Origin: Gordionus sp. m RMFG-2023
Taxonomy: Eukaryota > Nematomorpha > Gordioida > Chordodea > Parachordodidae
Direction: 5' to 3'
Assembly: GCF_954871325.1 (NCBI RefSeq)
Contig: NC_088777.1
Coordinates: forward strand, 5,396,509 to 5,460,508
DNA length: 64,000 nt
This document shows, in pieces, positions 1 through 9,992 of this stretch (position 1 is its first letter; each line of letters starts with the position of its first letter). The translations under genes and the position numbers were made by a program. Under the pieces are notes generated by a model that saw only the letters and a list, made by a program, of their open reading frames with translations, did not search any database and was not told where the DNA came from.

Positions 1-36
1 ACAGCTAAACGTAAACGCTCAATTTGTGCGCACTAT
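1..36. repeat. Right half of a D-type hAT MITE
   Basis: The bases ending GTGCGCACTATA match the right end of the fuller D copy at 18314-18467 in inverted form. The left half lies outside the window. It abuts an A-type MITE directly, as the second D copy also does. Confidence 0.6.
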
Positions 37-219
37 AACTCGATATTTTATCCAGAAAAATATTGGGCAAGTCTGAAGAATTCGGTCATAGATGGCAAAA
101 AGATTTGGACATCTATTAGAGAAATCTTGAGGTTTAGTCAATATTTTTTTATTTTCTGTAAAATATTGAGTTAGCTATTTTTAAAAATTGGCTAATATCG
201 AGCCGTTTTAAGAGCACTA
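37..219. repeat. MITE family A, copy 1 (5' end lost)
   Basis: This matches the A consensus from the internal ACTCGATATTT segment to a decayed right terminus ending GCACTA. The left terminal inverted repeat is replaced by the D element, so this copy is the remnant of a nested insertion or a chimera. Confidence 0.7.
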
Positions 220-577
220 TTTCAAAAACCTACAATTTATGAAGATAAACAAATTGAAATGGCCATAAATATTGTTGTTTGAAACTTAATATCTTCACGT
301 AGAATTTGATTGACATTAAACTCCGAGGATCGACCGAAACTTAAGTCAATCAAACTCGGAGAAATAGATTTATTCTCTCAAATTTTTAATTCTAGCCGAA
401 AACTCGATAAATTTCGATTTTTTTTTTGTTTTCCTAATGTTTTTTTTTAAAAAAATATATTATTAAACACCTATATCAAAATCTATTATTCTATTTCAGT
501 GCTAACAATTTTTGTGCTTTCTTCAAAATTCGTCGGTCCAATAAATTTGAACCGGATCGATTTAAACTTATTTCGAA
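220..577. other. AT-rich intergenic sequence
   Basis: I see no gene, RNA or repeat boundary here, apart from poly-T and poly-A runs. Confidence 0.5.
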
Positions 578-800
578 TAGTGTTGTTAAACGGCTCATTT
601 TGAGCCGATTTTTAAGAACGGCTAACTCGATATTTTGGCCAGAAAAATATAGCCTAAGCCTTGAGATTTCTCTAATAGATGTCCTAACCTTGGTTCCTTC
701 TACAAGCAAAATCCTCAGGCTTAAGTTATATTATTCTAGGTGAAATAGTAAGTTAGCCGTTTTTAAAAATCGGCTCAAAACGAGCCGTTTAACAACACTA
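578..800. repeat. MITE family A, copy 2, complete with 8-bp target duplication
   Basis: This is a 223-bp foldback element with near-palindromic arms, TAGTGTTGTTAAACGGCTC at the left and its reverse complement at the right. It is flanked by ATTTCGAA (570-577) and ATTTCAAA (801-808). A TAGTG terminus with an 8-bp duplication is the hallmark of hAT-superfamily MITEs. The one mismatch in the duplication is a CpG-type transition. Confidence 0.9.
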
Positions 801-1136
801 ATTTCAAACAGGCAAAACAAACCGAATATAAATCTTTATCATATCCTGTACCCTAACCCAACCGTTATAACATTCGAACGGATTTAAACCAGTTCATTGA
901 CAACAGTTTTTGAAATCTTATTTATTTATTTTAAATTTGAATTGGATGATTTAAAATATTTAACATTAAAAAAAAAATTAGCACAAATTTAAATTTTCGA
1001 TAATTTTAATGTTACCAAATTTGTTGTTTACTATATGCTATTGTGCATAGAAATTCAACTTTATTTTTAAAATATGTCATTTTCAAATTTGAATGCAAAA
1101 AAAAGAAGCAGATAACATAAATTTTTATTTTACCCA
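801..1136. other. AT-rich intergenic sequence
   Basis: I see no gene and no recognised repeat in this stretch. Confidence 0.5.
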
Positions 1137-1346
1137 GAGACTTACAGAGGTATCAATTGCGTGGCCCGGCCCAGATTAGTAAAGAAAAATAATTTCTCGG
1201 CGCTGCCTAGTAAATGTCTTTTATTTCATCTATTTATTATATATATAAATAATAATAATCGCGATTTAAAATTTTCGGCTAGGCCCAAATTTCTTTACCC
1301 CGTCGAAAGAAAGAAATTATCAGGTCCTGTCAGAATTTATTTGCAC
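1137..1346. repeat. Decayed G-type (GGCCCG-motif) repeat
   Basis: GTGGCCCGGCCC near the left end is followed by an AT-rich core that resembles the core of the G copy at 23662-23880, including the word CGATTTAAAA, and then a second GGCCC block. The ends are not well defined. A B-type MITE sits at its right side. Confidence 0.5.
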
Positions 1347-1565
1347 TAGTGTTGTTAAAAAGTCCTGTTCGGGTTGATTTAAAAAAAACGGTCGGATTAA
1401 GATTATAACCAAAATAACGTTAGCCAAAAGATTTTGCTCGTAGCTGGCAGAAATGCTTCGACATCTATTTGCCAAAATCTTGATGCTTACATAATAATAT
1501 TTCGGAAAAAATCTTATAGGGCTGCTTCGAAGAATTGACCCAAATCAAACTTTTTAACAACACTA
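1347..1565. repeat. MITE family B, copy 1
   Basis: The termini are TAGTGTTGTTAAAAAG and CTTTTTAACAACACTA, with internal segments related to family A. The 8-bp flanks do not match, so the copy is old or its flanks have been rearranged. Confidence 0.75.
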
Positions 1566-2124
1566 CCACGCGTACCTAGGGAGCTTTGAACCGCAGGCTT
1601 ACTGATTTTACCATTAAAAAAATTATACATCAGTAAAAAATATGCTAAGAATATAAAAAAAAAGTCTGAATGTACGAAATTATTTCTTAATGATCAGATA
1701 AAACTGAAAATAGCATGATTATAATATTGTATTCCTTCTTATAAAAAAAAATGTAACTGAAAAAAATAATACAAATGCTAAGAATAAGATATGCTTCTTA
1801 TTTTATTTCTTCTTGATAACAATATATTAGAAAGAACAAGACAAATTCCAAGATATATTCACAAGATAATCGGCATCCCATTTTCCCCAGAGCTATTAAT
1901 CTTAAAATGATTTAAGCTGGACTATTTTTTTTAAAAAAAATTAATATTTAAACATTGGTAATATAAAAAGTAATTTTAAATAAACTAGTTTTTATCATAA
2001 TAATAAATTATATTTTCAGCATTTTTTTTAATATTTGAACACAATATTTAAGTTTCGATAATTGCTTTCAATTGTATTTAAATATGTCCACAAAAATAAA
2101 ATCTTTCATGCTATTAATACATAG
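1566..2124. other. AT-rich intergenic sequence
   Basis: No coding potential or RNA gene is visible. Position 2117-2124 is the left target duplication of the next element. Confidence 0.5.
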
Positions 2125-2467
2125 TAGTGAAGTGCATCGAGCCTAATTTTTCCGGGTAGGCCCGAAATTTTTTTTAAAAAAGTTTTGCCGGCCTGGCCCG
2201 AACCCGAAATTTTTTTTAAAAAAAATTTACCGGCCTGACCCGGCCCGAATTTATTTAAATATAGATATTAATTTTTATAATTACTCAAAATTAAAGGCAT
2301 ATATTATATGGCATCTAATTTCTATAAATAAAATATTTTTATTTTGCATAAAAAATTCAATATAAAATTGATAAATTTCGATATATTTAAAAAAATTTAC
2401 TAGGCATGTCCTAATCTGCCCAAATTTTTATTAAAAATATTAAGCCCAACCTGGCCCAAAATCTCTA
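2125..2467. repeat. G-type hAT MITE with perfect target duplication
   Basis: This 343-bp element starts TAGTGAAGTGCATC and ends in the complement of TAGAGATTTTGGGCC. It is flanked on both sides by ATACATAG (2117-2124 and 2468-2475). GC-rich blocks (GGCCTGGCCCGAACCCG) alternate with T/A runs around an AT-rich centre, which is the signature of family G. Confidence 0.85.
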
Positions 2468-2475
2468 ATACATAG

Positions 2476-2952
2476 AACTATGTATTAAATTTAAAAAATA
2501 GCATATATTTAAACTGTACAAAACTTATAAAAGCTGGAATAAACTGAAAAGAACTAATATAAATGTGTTTAAAAATAACTTGAATGAAACTAAATCACAT
2601 TAAAATATCAAACTAAGAACTGGAATGGAGCTGAGCCATCAAAACAATTGGTTCCTAAACCTGATAAAAATTCCAAAAGATCAAACTCAGATTATTGAAA
2701 AAAAAAATTGGATTGGATAGGTCATACCTAAAAAAAATAGATCCTTTGAAGTATTCTAATTAATATGAATAAATAAATAATAAATATAATCATAATATCT
2801 ATCTATTTTAAAAACTGGCTCATTTTTTGCCAAATTAAGCACTCTAATTAATAAAAGACAATATTTACCATATGAAAATGTTAAAAGAACAAGGATAATT
2901 TATTAATTGTAAGACCTTTACACATATTGATTAGTTTTAAAAAAAAACTTAC
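2476..2952. other. AT-rich intergenic or intronic sequence
   Basis: No exon is recognisable. If the - strand exon at 2953-3420 belongs to a longer gene, this is the start of its next intron. Confidence 0.4.
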
Positions 2953-3420
2953 AAGAGATCTTTTCTTTTTCTTTCTGAGTCCTTTGCAATTATCATTACA
3001 GATGGAATTGTTGGTTGCTATTGCACATGTTGAATGATTGGGCAAATGTAATGATTGATTAGTTTTTAAAAGTTTCTGACTAGGCAATGAAATTTTAGGT
3101 GTGCTAATTTGATTTGGATCAAAAGGAGTTGATATTGATTCATAGCTATAATGATCAAGGGAGGATTCATTGATTACAGAGGTAACACAGGAATTATATT
3201 TATTATCATAGGCAATGTTTCCTATATCAAACCCATTTTGCCAACCATTGGTCACATCAGAATTCAGAAATTTATAATTATTAGGAATTTGACACATATA
3301 TGGGATGTATGTGGGAAAATTGTAATTTGGTTGTAGATTGTAATATGAAGGAAAATTATTCTCAGGAATAGAATATCTCATCATATTCAAAAAACGCTGA
3401 TCTAATTCTCTTTTAAGCAT
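2953..3420 (-). CDS. Internal exon of an unidentified Asn/Tyr/Pro-rich protein
   Basis: An open frame of about 156 residues on the - strand ends exactly at a strong donor (CTT|GTAAGT, intron starting at 2952), right after a basic run GLRKKKKRSL. An acceptor-like AAAAAG precedes it at about 3433. The composition is rich in Asn, Tyr, Ser and Pro, as in low-complexity activation regions of transcription factors, and the basic run just before the donor could begin a DNA-binding or nuclear-localisation segment encoded in an exon I cannot find. I do not recognise the family. The start is uncertain: an ATG at 3420 is in frame, but the frame may continue upstream through splicing. Confidence 0.45.
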
Positions 3421-3991
3421 CACTTTATTACCTTTTTATTAAAAATTAATTACATTAGAATTTATTGTATATTATTAAACTAAAAATCTCTTATATTTTC
3501 TTGACTCTTACATCAAAAAATTTAATTTGAAAAGATTATCGAAAACCATAAAATAAGCCTTTTTTTAATAAAAAAATGTTATATTTGTGAAATTTTCAAA
3601 ATTTTATAGGTTTCCTTATAGTCTTAGAACTTTTGAAATAGGCTCTGGGTGAAATGTAATATAAATTACAAAAAATTAATACAAATGATCTGATGAAAAT
3701 TTGTTGCCCAACATTCTCATCTAAAATTTATAGAAATGAAACAAAATAATTTCACTATTGCTTTGCTTTAGAAGTTCTTTATAGATCAATTATTTATGAA
3801 ACAGAACTAGAAAATATTTTTTTAGTTTTAACAATTTTTTGCTTTACTTTTTTCTTAAAATAATGTTTTAAAAACCATTGTTTTAAACTTTGGTCTGAGA
3901 CCTAGTTTAAATCTTATCTATTAAAATTGTTAATAAAAAGGTATATAGAAAATAACATAATTTAATCTTTATATTGCTTATATAATCATAA

Positions 3992-4258
3992 TTAAGAAGT
4001 AAAATTAATGTCAGAATAAATATTTTTTTTAAAATAACTTTCATTAAGAATATTTGCTTTAACTTGATTAGAATTTATATATGCATCTAACGAAGAAATA
4101 TTTTGCGAATGTTGTACATAATTAGCCGAGCTATATCTAAGGTTTTGGTTTTGCTCAGGTATTTGTGTGGATGTATACAAATAATTGTTTTTACGGTTAT
4201 TTTGAATTATATTTATATTTGAATTATCATATATATTATGTATCCTGTTATCTTCCAT
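3992..4258 (-). CDS. Possible first exon of the same unidentified - strand gene
   Basis: This is an open frame from ATG 4258 of up to 88 residues, rich in Asn, Ser, Tyr and Gln, matching the composition of the exon at 2953-3420. A candidate donor is CAA|GTTAAAGC at 4063, but its phase does not join cleanly to the downstream acceptor, so the joint is unresolved. The 3421-3991 interval between the two would be an intron and shows nothing else. It could also be an unrelated AT-biased open frame. Confidence 0.35.
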   Translation of the reverse strand: MEDNRIHNIYDNSNINIIQNNRKNNYLYTSTQIPEQNQNLRYSSANYVQHSQNISSLDAYINSNQVKANILNESYFKKNIYSDINFTS

Positions 4259-4699
4259 ATATACAATACAGACATCCTAAAGCTGTTTTAGTTCAGACTA
4301 CATGCACATTGATTGAAAATTTAAAAAAATTTAAACATAATGTGCAATGTAAAGAAATTAAAGTAATTAGGGGGCACTTTTATTATAATTTTTTCATATT
4401 ATGGAGTATATTTAATAATCTAATGCATAAATATTTTAACAAAATACAAATATCAATATTTAAAAAAGGATCATTAAATAACCTTAAATAAATCATATTT
4501 ACAATATAAACGAAGAATATAGAAATAGGAAAAATAAGGTTTATCTTTCGATCATCAAACATTGAAAAAATACATTATTGCATAATTGAGAGATTATTCT
4601 GTGAACTAACTAATTTAGGTAGAAAAACGTGAATCCAATTTTATATTATCACTCATAGTAGCCAATTTCGCCGTATTTATTGGAGATGTTTATTGTAGC
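4259..4699. other. AT-rich sequence upstream of the - strand exons
   Basis: No gene is seen. A promoter for the - strand gene would lie here, but no element can be named. Confidence 0.3.
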
Positions 4700-5760
4700 C
4701 AGAGTTGTTAACGCTCCTTTTTAAAAGAAGCTAGCTCCTGCTCCTACCTTCTCAAATGGAACTATCTCATGCTCCCGTTACTACATTTTTAAAAGGAGCT
4801 AACTCCTGCTTCAAATAAATGAATACCACTCCATAACCGCTCCTTTGATTTTCATTTTTTTAGAAGGTATATAAAACAAAATCATATTTTTTATCAAAAA
4901 ACTTTATTTATATTAAATGATCTATCAAAATATTTATAACCTTCTATTAGCTTTTAAAAGTAATAAATTTTCTAAATTAGAATCTAACAAACATCCACGC
5001 CTCTCCCCTAAGACCTTGCAATACTAAATAGGTACTCCACAAGAGCACTAGAGGGAAGCAGGTTATTGTATTTTATGAAGATATTTAATTCAGGGATATC
5101 AAAGTTAGTAATTTTGGTATCATTAATTAAAAACTATTTGTCCAATATATTATCTTCCTGACGATCAATTTCATGGAATCCAAAAAATCTTTCAAATAAA
5201 TTTGTATTTAAAAGAAAGATTTTTTACTTTTAGATGTATTTTTAGATTGAAGCTGCTCACTTTTGAAAATTAAATAGTTTTATTTAAACACAAAAGCACA
5301 TTTTGACTTTAAATTTGTTTAATCTTTGGATCAACATCTTTTAAAAGTTTAAAATATTTTTTGTATGATGAAATGGAAATTCAATTTCTTCATCTATGAT
5401 CTCTAAATCCATAATATCTAAAAATATTTTTTATTACTATAAAATGAATATTAATATGACCTCCAAATTTTTCCAAAAAATTTTCAATATATAAAGGAAC
5501 AAAATGATTAGATGTAAAACCAATATAAAACTCCTAAACATTTAATAATGGATAAATTTAAATTAAATAAAATTTCATTTTTATTGAATTTTAATTAATA
5601 AATATTACTAATATTTAAAAAATAATTTAATTTGGAGCGGCGCTCCTCCACTCCAGCCCTAAAAGGAGCTAGCTCCAGCTCCCGCTCCCCAATTTTCAAA
5701 AGAGGTGTTTTTGAAAAAAATGTAGCGGCGCTCCAGGAGCGCCACTCTTTAACAACGCCG
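4700..5760. mobile_element. Old hAT transposon relic
   Basis: The left terminus CAGAGTTGTTAACGCTCC and the right terminus CGGCGTTGTTAAAGAGTG (read inward) form degenerate terminal inverted repeats rich in GCTCC and GGAGC. The flanks ATTGTAGC (4692-4699) and TTGTAAGC (5761-5768) look like a decayed 8-bp duplication. It contains a hAT transposase C-terminus on the - strand. At 1.06 kb it is an internally deleted derivative of a full element. Confidence 0.7.
4977..5195 (-). pseudogene. hAT transposase C-terminal dimerisation remnant
   Basis: The - strand translation reads KYNNLLPSSALVEYLFSIAR, followed after a short gap by DSNLENLLLLKANRR. These match the conserved hAT C-terminal dimerisation block (KYN..LPSSA.VERLFS ... 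N.E.L..LK.N). At least two in-frame stops interrupt it, one just upstream (DK*FLIND) and one after SIARS, so it is dead. Confidence 0.7.
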
Positions 5761-5768
5761 TTGTAAGC

Positions 5769-6453
5769 CTTTGAATAAAGTAGATTTTTTATAAAAATAA
5801 TTTCATTATTTTATTTATTTTATAAAAATGCTTTTTACTAAAAAATTTAAAAGATAATTAACTTTTACTAAAAACATTTCAGAAATTGTTTAAAGCGATA
5901 TATCATACACAGAGAAGAAGAAAAGGGGGGTATTGGGTGCAAATTTTTGTTAGCTTAATATGATATTTACGAGAACTGGTAAATTCACGAGGAGAGGTAA
6001 GAATTTTATCAATAATAGCATATAAATATGATACACTAAAATTTTATTCATAAATCCAAAGACCAAGGCTTTGGTGATTTTAAAACCCCCTCTCACCTAC
6101 GCCTATGTAACTGCTATTAGAGAATTTATAATATCCTATCTAGGCAGGACTCCGCAAAGAATGTTTATATCTAACAATAACTAAAAATATTTTTTATTAT
6201 ATTATTTATAAAGGTGATAGGTTAAAAATAATTATAAATATACTTTTCTACTTTTTAATAATTTTTTTTATTCGTTGTTTAAAAGTTGCATTAGGATTTT
6301 GGAAAATAAATTTAATTTCTTGTAAAATTTTCTAGACATTTCATAAACCTAAATCCTAATTTTACCGCACTAATTCAAGATCGTGATTGCTAAAACTTAG
6401 TTATATTTTATTTGAGATTTAAATAATAGAACTAAATGTTTGTCGTTATTGAG
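5769..6453. other. AT-rich spacer with a solo hAT-type terminus
   Basis: There is no gene. At 6085-6107 the sequence CCCCCTCTCACCTACGCCTATG is the right end of an element of the CATAGGCGTAG type, which is also seen at 24845, 46826 and 62988. A matching left end is not clear. Confidence 0.4.
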
Positions 6454-6636
6454 TTATTTATAAAATTCCTGGCATGACATATTATATATTTGTTTAACCA
6501 TTAGTTGGGCCTCTAATGTTGTTAAAGTAACCTGATTTCTCTCCTTTTTGCAGGCAGTCCTCATCAGGATAAAAATGAGCTCGGATGAGGCATTAGAATG
6601 TGGTAAGGAGAAGACATACTCGCATATTTTTTTCAA
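6454..6636 (-). pseudogene. hAT transposase C-terminal block (old element)
   Basis: The translated block contains SLPHSNASSELIF and then a charged stretch, matching the hAT C-terminal motif (LPHSNA..ERIFS), and ends at a stop. The interval 6637-7284 holds no readable coding block. Confidence 0.65.
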
Positions 6637-7284
6637 GCATGAGGATTTAACGTTATTACGAAAAATTTCTACCCATTTCTCCTCTGCTCACCTTCTAACT
6701 TTAAGTATTTTGGCGAATGATAAAAAATAGAGAGAATTACATTCTCCTCAAACAAGACATTAGTCTTTCGGTAATTTTAATATATTTATTAAATTATAAA
6801 AACCAACAATTGATGGTTTCTGTTCCGAGGTCATAATATTTATATATTTGTAAATAGGTTATTAAAATCAAATTTTGATTGTAAATATTCTAAAATTGTC
6901 TAAATAAAAATATCTGCTTCATTTAAAAATGTATTCATTAGAGTATTATTTGAACATTTTAATATAATATTTTTAGCAATAGCCCCATAAAATTTATTAT
7001 CAATTTTTAACTATAGAGATGTGTAGCATGATTTTGTGAATATTTTTTAATAAAGAATATTCTGATTGCAACTAAATATTAACTGGATGAAGTAGATTTT
7101 ACATGTGAAACGAATCCCAAATATGCTTCTGCCATTTCATACTTGAAAAAATTTTTCAAAATTTTAGGACAGCTTTTATCTCTATTTAAAAAATATTTTT
7201 TTTAAGGGTTAATTTTAAAATTCTATCGATGGCATGTATTAATGACAACCACCTGATAGATATATATCGCAACAACTCACACCA

Positions 7285-7575
7285 TTACAAGTCAGTCCAC
7301 TTCACCAACTCTTTTAATTCATTAACTCTTTTAGTTGATGAACTTAATTCGTTAAAACATTTCATCACAATTATTTTGACATCCACAGATAGCACATTCA
7401 TTGCCTTCTTGCAAGAATTATGTAGTATATGGCATATACAGCCAATTGGTATTAATTCATTATTGTGCTGCCTCAATTCGGTAACTTTGGTTTTGCCAAA
7501 ATTTACAGAGGCATTATCAGCGCAGAAAGCTGACATGCAAATCATTGATAACCCTGAATCAGCTATATTCATCAT
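7285..7575 (-). pseudogene. hAT transposase central block (old element)
   Basis: The frame contains AFCADNASVNFGK and then CICHILHNSCKKAMNVLSVD. This is the conserved DDE-region segment of BED-finger hAT transposases (C/SADNA..N.G ... C..H..HN), and an Asp of the catalytic core lies in it. It continues from the 13013-13440 block once the younger insertion is removed. Confidence 0.7.
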
Positions 7576-7579
7576 TATG

Positions 7580-7587
7580 TGGCTAGC
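7580..7587. repeat. Left target duplication TGGCTAGC of the younger hAT
   Basis: It is identical to 13005-13012, so the boundaries of the 7588-13004 element are exact. Confidence 0.9.
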
Positions 7588-8046
7588 CAGTGGAGTAGCC
7601 AGGATTGATCCATGGGGGGGGGGGGGGGGTTGAAAAATTTTTTGGGGGCTTCGCTCCCAAACCCCCTTTTTAGAATTAAAATTTTTGCCAAATTTATAAT
7701 TAATAAGCGACTGAAAGCATTATTTTGAAAATGTTATCAATGTTTAGTAAATTGTATATTAATTCAATCTATTCGATGTAAAAAAAATTTGCCTCCCCCA
7801 AACCTTCCAATTTTATGATCAACTCAATATATCTTATTCTATGTTAAAAATAATTATTTTAATTAAATTTTTGCATATAACAATATTTTGCAGAGATTTT
7901 ATTTATTATTAACTTTATTTATTTAACTATGTTTTTATTTTAATAATATATAAAAAAATATATTTCAAAATATATAAATTTTATACAGATTATTATATTA
8001 AAAATTGAATGTAAATAAACTATATTTTAAAAAAATAAAATTGCAA

Positions 8047-8761
8047 TAAAATATGTAATTCTTGCTAAAAAAATACAATTTAACAATTTTATTTAGTATA
8101 AACCCTTTATTTAACTATGTGTTTATTTTATATACAAAAAAATAAATTTCAAAATTAGAAATTTTATACAGATTACTATTTTAAAAATTGATTGTAAATA
8201 TCTATATTTTAAAAAAATAAAATTACAATAAAATATAAGTAATTCTTGTATGCAATTTAAAAAAATATAATTTAACAGTTATATTTAATACAAATGAGTA
8301 TATTATATAAATAATTCTTATTGTAGGTGCAATACTATTATTAAATATAGTATAAAAATATCATGACTAAAAATTCATTATAATTAAGTTTTACATATAA
8401 AAATTTTATGACTAAGAAAATATTACAATTATATGATTTGAATTTATAAAGAGAGGTCTACTTTTCTCTGAGATTTGGCTAATTCATCTAGAATCAAATT
8501 TTTATCTAGAATAATCTCCTTATAAATATTTAATAGGGCTAATCCATTTAAACGGTTTTCACCGGTGCTATTTCTTAAATAGGTTTTTAACCTTTTCAAA
8601 GTTGAAAAAGACCTTTCATTAGTACAGGTACTAATCGGTAAAGTAGCTAAAATAAAAAACAATGTTTTGATATTGGGCAGGGAATCTAAAGTGCAATTAC
8701 ACATGGAAAGGGCCTGCAAAGCATTTTTTGGTCTCAAAGAGTACTCTATTCTGCCAAGATT
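8047..8761. repeat. Arm 1 of the inverted duplication in the young hAT
   Basis: This 715-bp arm covers the transposase 3' end and downstream sequence. It is nearly identical in reverse complement to 9281-9992; few differences are visible, so the duplication is recent. Confidence 0.92.
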
Positions 8762-9242
8762 TTTATACCAAAATTCGACATCACAAAGTAACTTATCATA
8801 CGACCCTAATAAATCATCAGAATAAAACTCTGAGATGTTCTTAATATCCTCTCGCGTTTCAAGTGTAATCAACAATTCAGACTCAACCGGCAAAAGAAAA
8901 TAAAAGCTTTTTAAAATAAAATTGTGACTTATAAATCTTTCCTTTGAAATAAAAATGTATCAATAAGTGGAATAAAAATGTTAATTTTATAAAAATCCTC
9001 AATCGTAGATGCATCAATATTTGAGCGATTGGATTGTCTAGAAACTACTCTAGGTTTAAAAATTTCAATCCCAAACATATTAGCGATCTCCTTTACTTTT
9101 TCATATATTTCTTGAAATTTTTCATCCACATTATCTCTGATATTTGTTAATATTTCAACAATATCCTTTGCCTTATATATAACCTCCCTTAAATCCAAAT
9201 CAATTTTTTGTAACATTTTGCTAAAATCATATGTATAATTAA

Positions 9243-9276
9243 ATAAAAAATAAACACATTGAATTGAAATTAAAAA
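9243..9276. repeat. 34-bp direct repeat left of the inverted copy
   Basis: It is identical to 9992-10025. The two copies bracket the inserted inverted segment, as expected for a template-switch or staggered-break insertion. Confidence 0.85.
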
Positions 9277-9280
9277 TTGT

Positions 9281-9992
9281 CTTGGCAGAATAGAGTACTC
9301 TTTGAGACCAAAAAATGCTTTGCAGGCCCTTTCCATGTGTAATTGCACTTTAGATTCCCTGCCCAATATCAAAACATTTAGATTTATTTTAGCTACTTTA
9401 CCGATTAGTACCTGTACTAATGAAAGGTCTTTTTCAACTTTGAAAAGGTTAAAAACCTATTTAAGAAATAGCACCGGTGAAAACCGTTTAAATGGATTAG
9501 CCCTATTAAATATTTATAAGGAGATTATTCTAGATAAAAATTTGATTCTAGATGAATAAGTCAAATCTCAGAGAAAAGTAGACCTCTCTTTATAAATTCA
9601 AATCATATAATTGTAATATTTTCTTAGTCATAAAATTTTTATATGTAAAACTTAATTATAATGAATTTTTAGTCATGATATTTTTATACTATATTTAATA
9701 ATAGTATTGCACCTACAATAAGAATTATTTATATAATATACTCATTTGTATTAAATATAACTGTTAAATTATATTTTTTTAAATTGCATACAAGAATTAC
9801 TTATATTTTATTGTAATTTTATTTTTTTAAAATATAGATATTTACAATCAATTTTTAAAATAGTAATCTGTATAAAATTTCTAATTTTGAAATTTATTTT
9901 TTTGTATATAAAATAAACACATAGTTAAATAAAGGGTTTATACTAAATAAAATTGTTAAATTGTATTTTTTTAGCAAGAATTACATATTTTA
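9281..9992. repeat. Arm 2 of the inverted duplication in the young hAT
   Basis: This is the reverse complement of 8047-8761. It places a transposase C-terminal frame (MRPKNALQALSM...) on the + strand at 9302-9559. That frame is not a separate gene. Confidence 0.92.

Noticed and set aside
4165-4491. 108-residue open frame on the + strand
   Set aside because: It overlaps the more convincing - strand exon at 3992-4258 and is Tyr/Phe/Ile-rich, as expected by chance in AT-rich DNA.
9302-9559. Open frame on the + strand with hAT transposase sequence
   Set aside because: It is the inverted duplicate of the - strand transposase end (8444-8761), not a separate gene.
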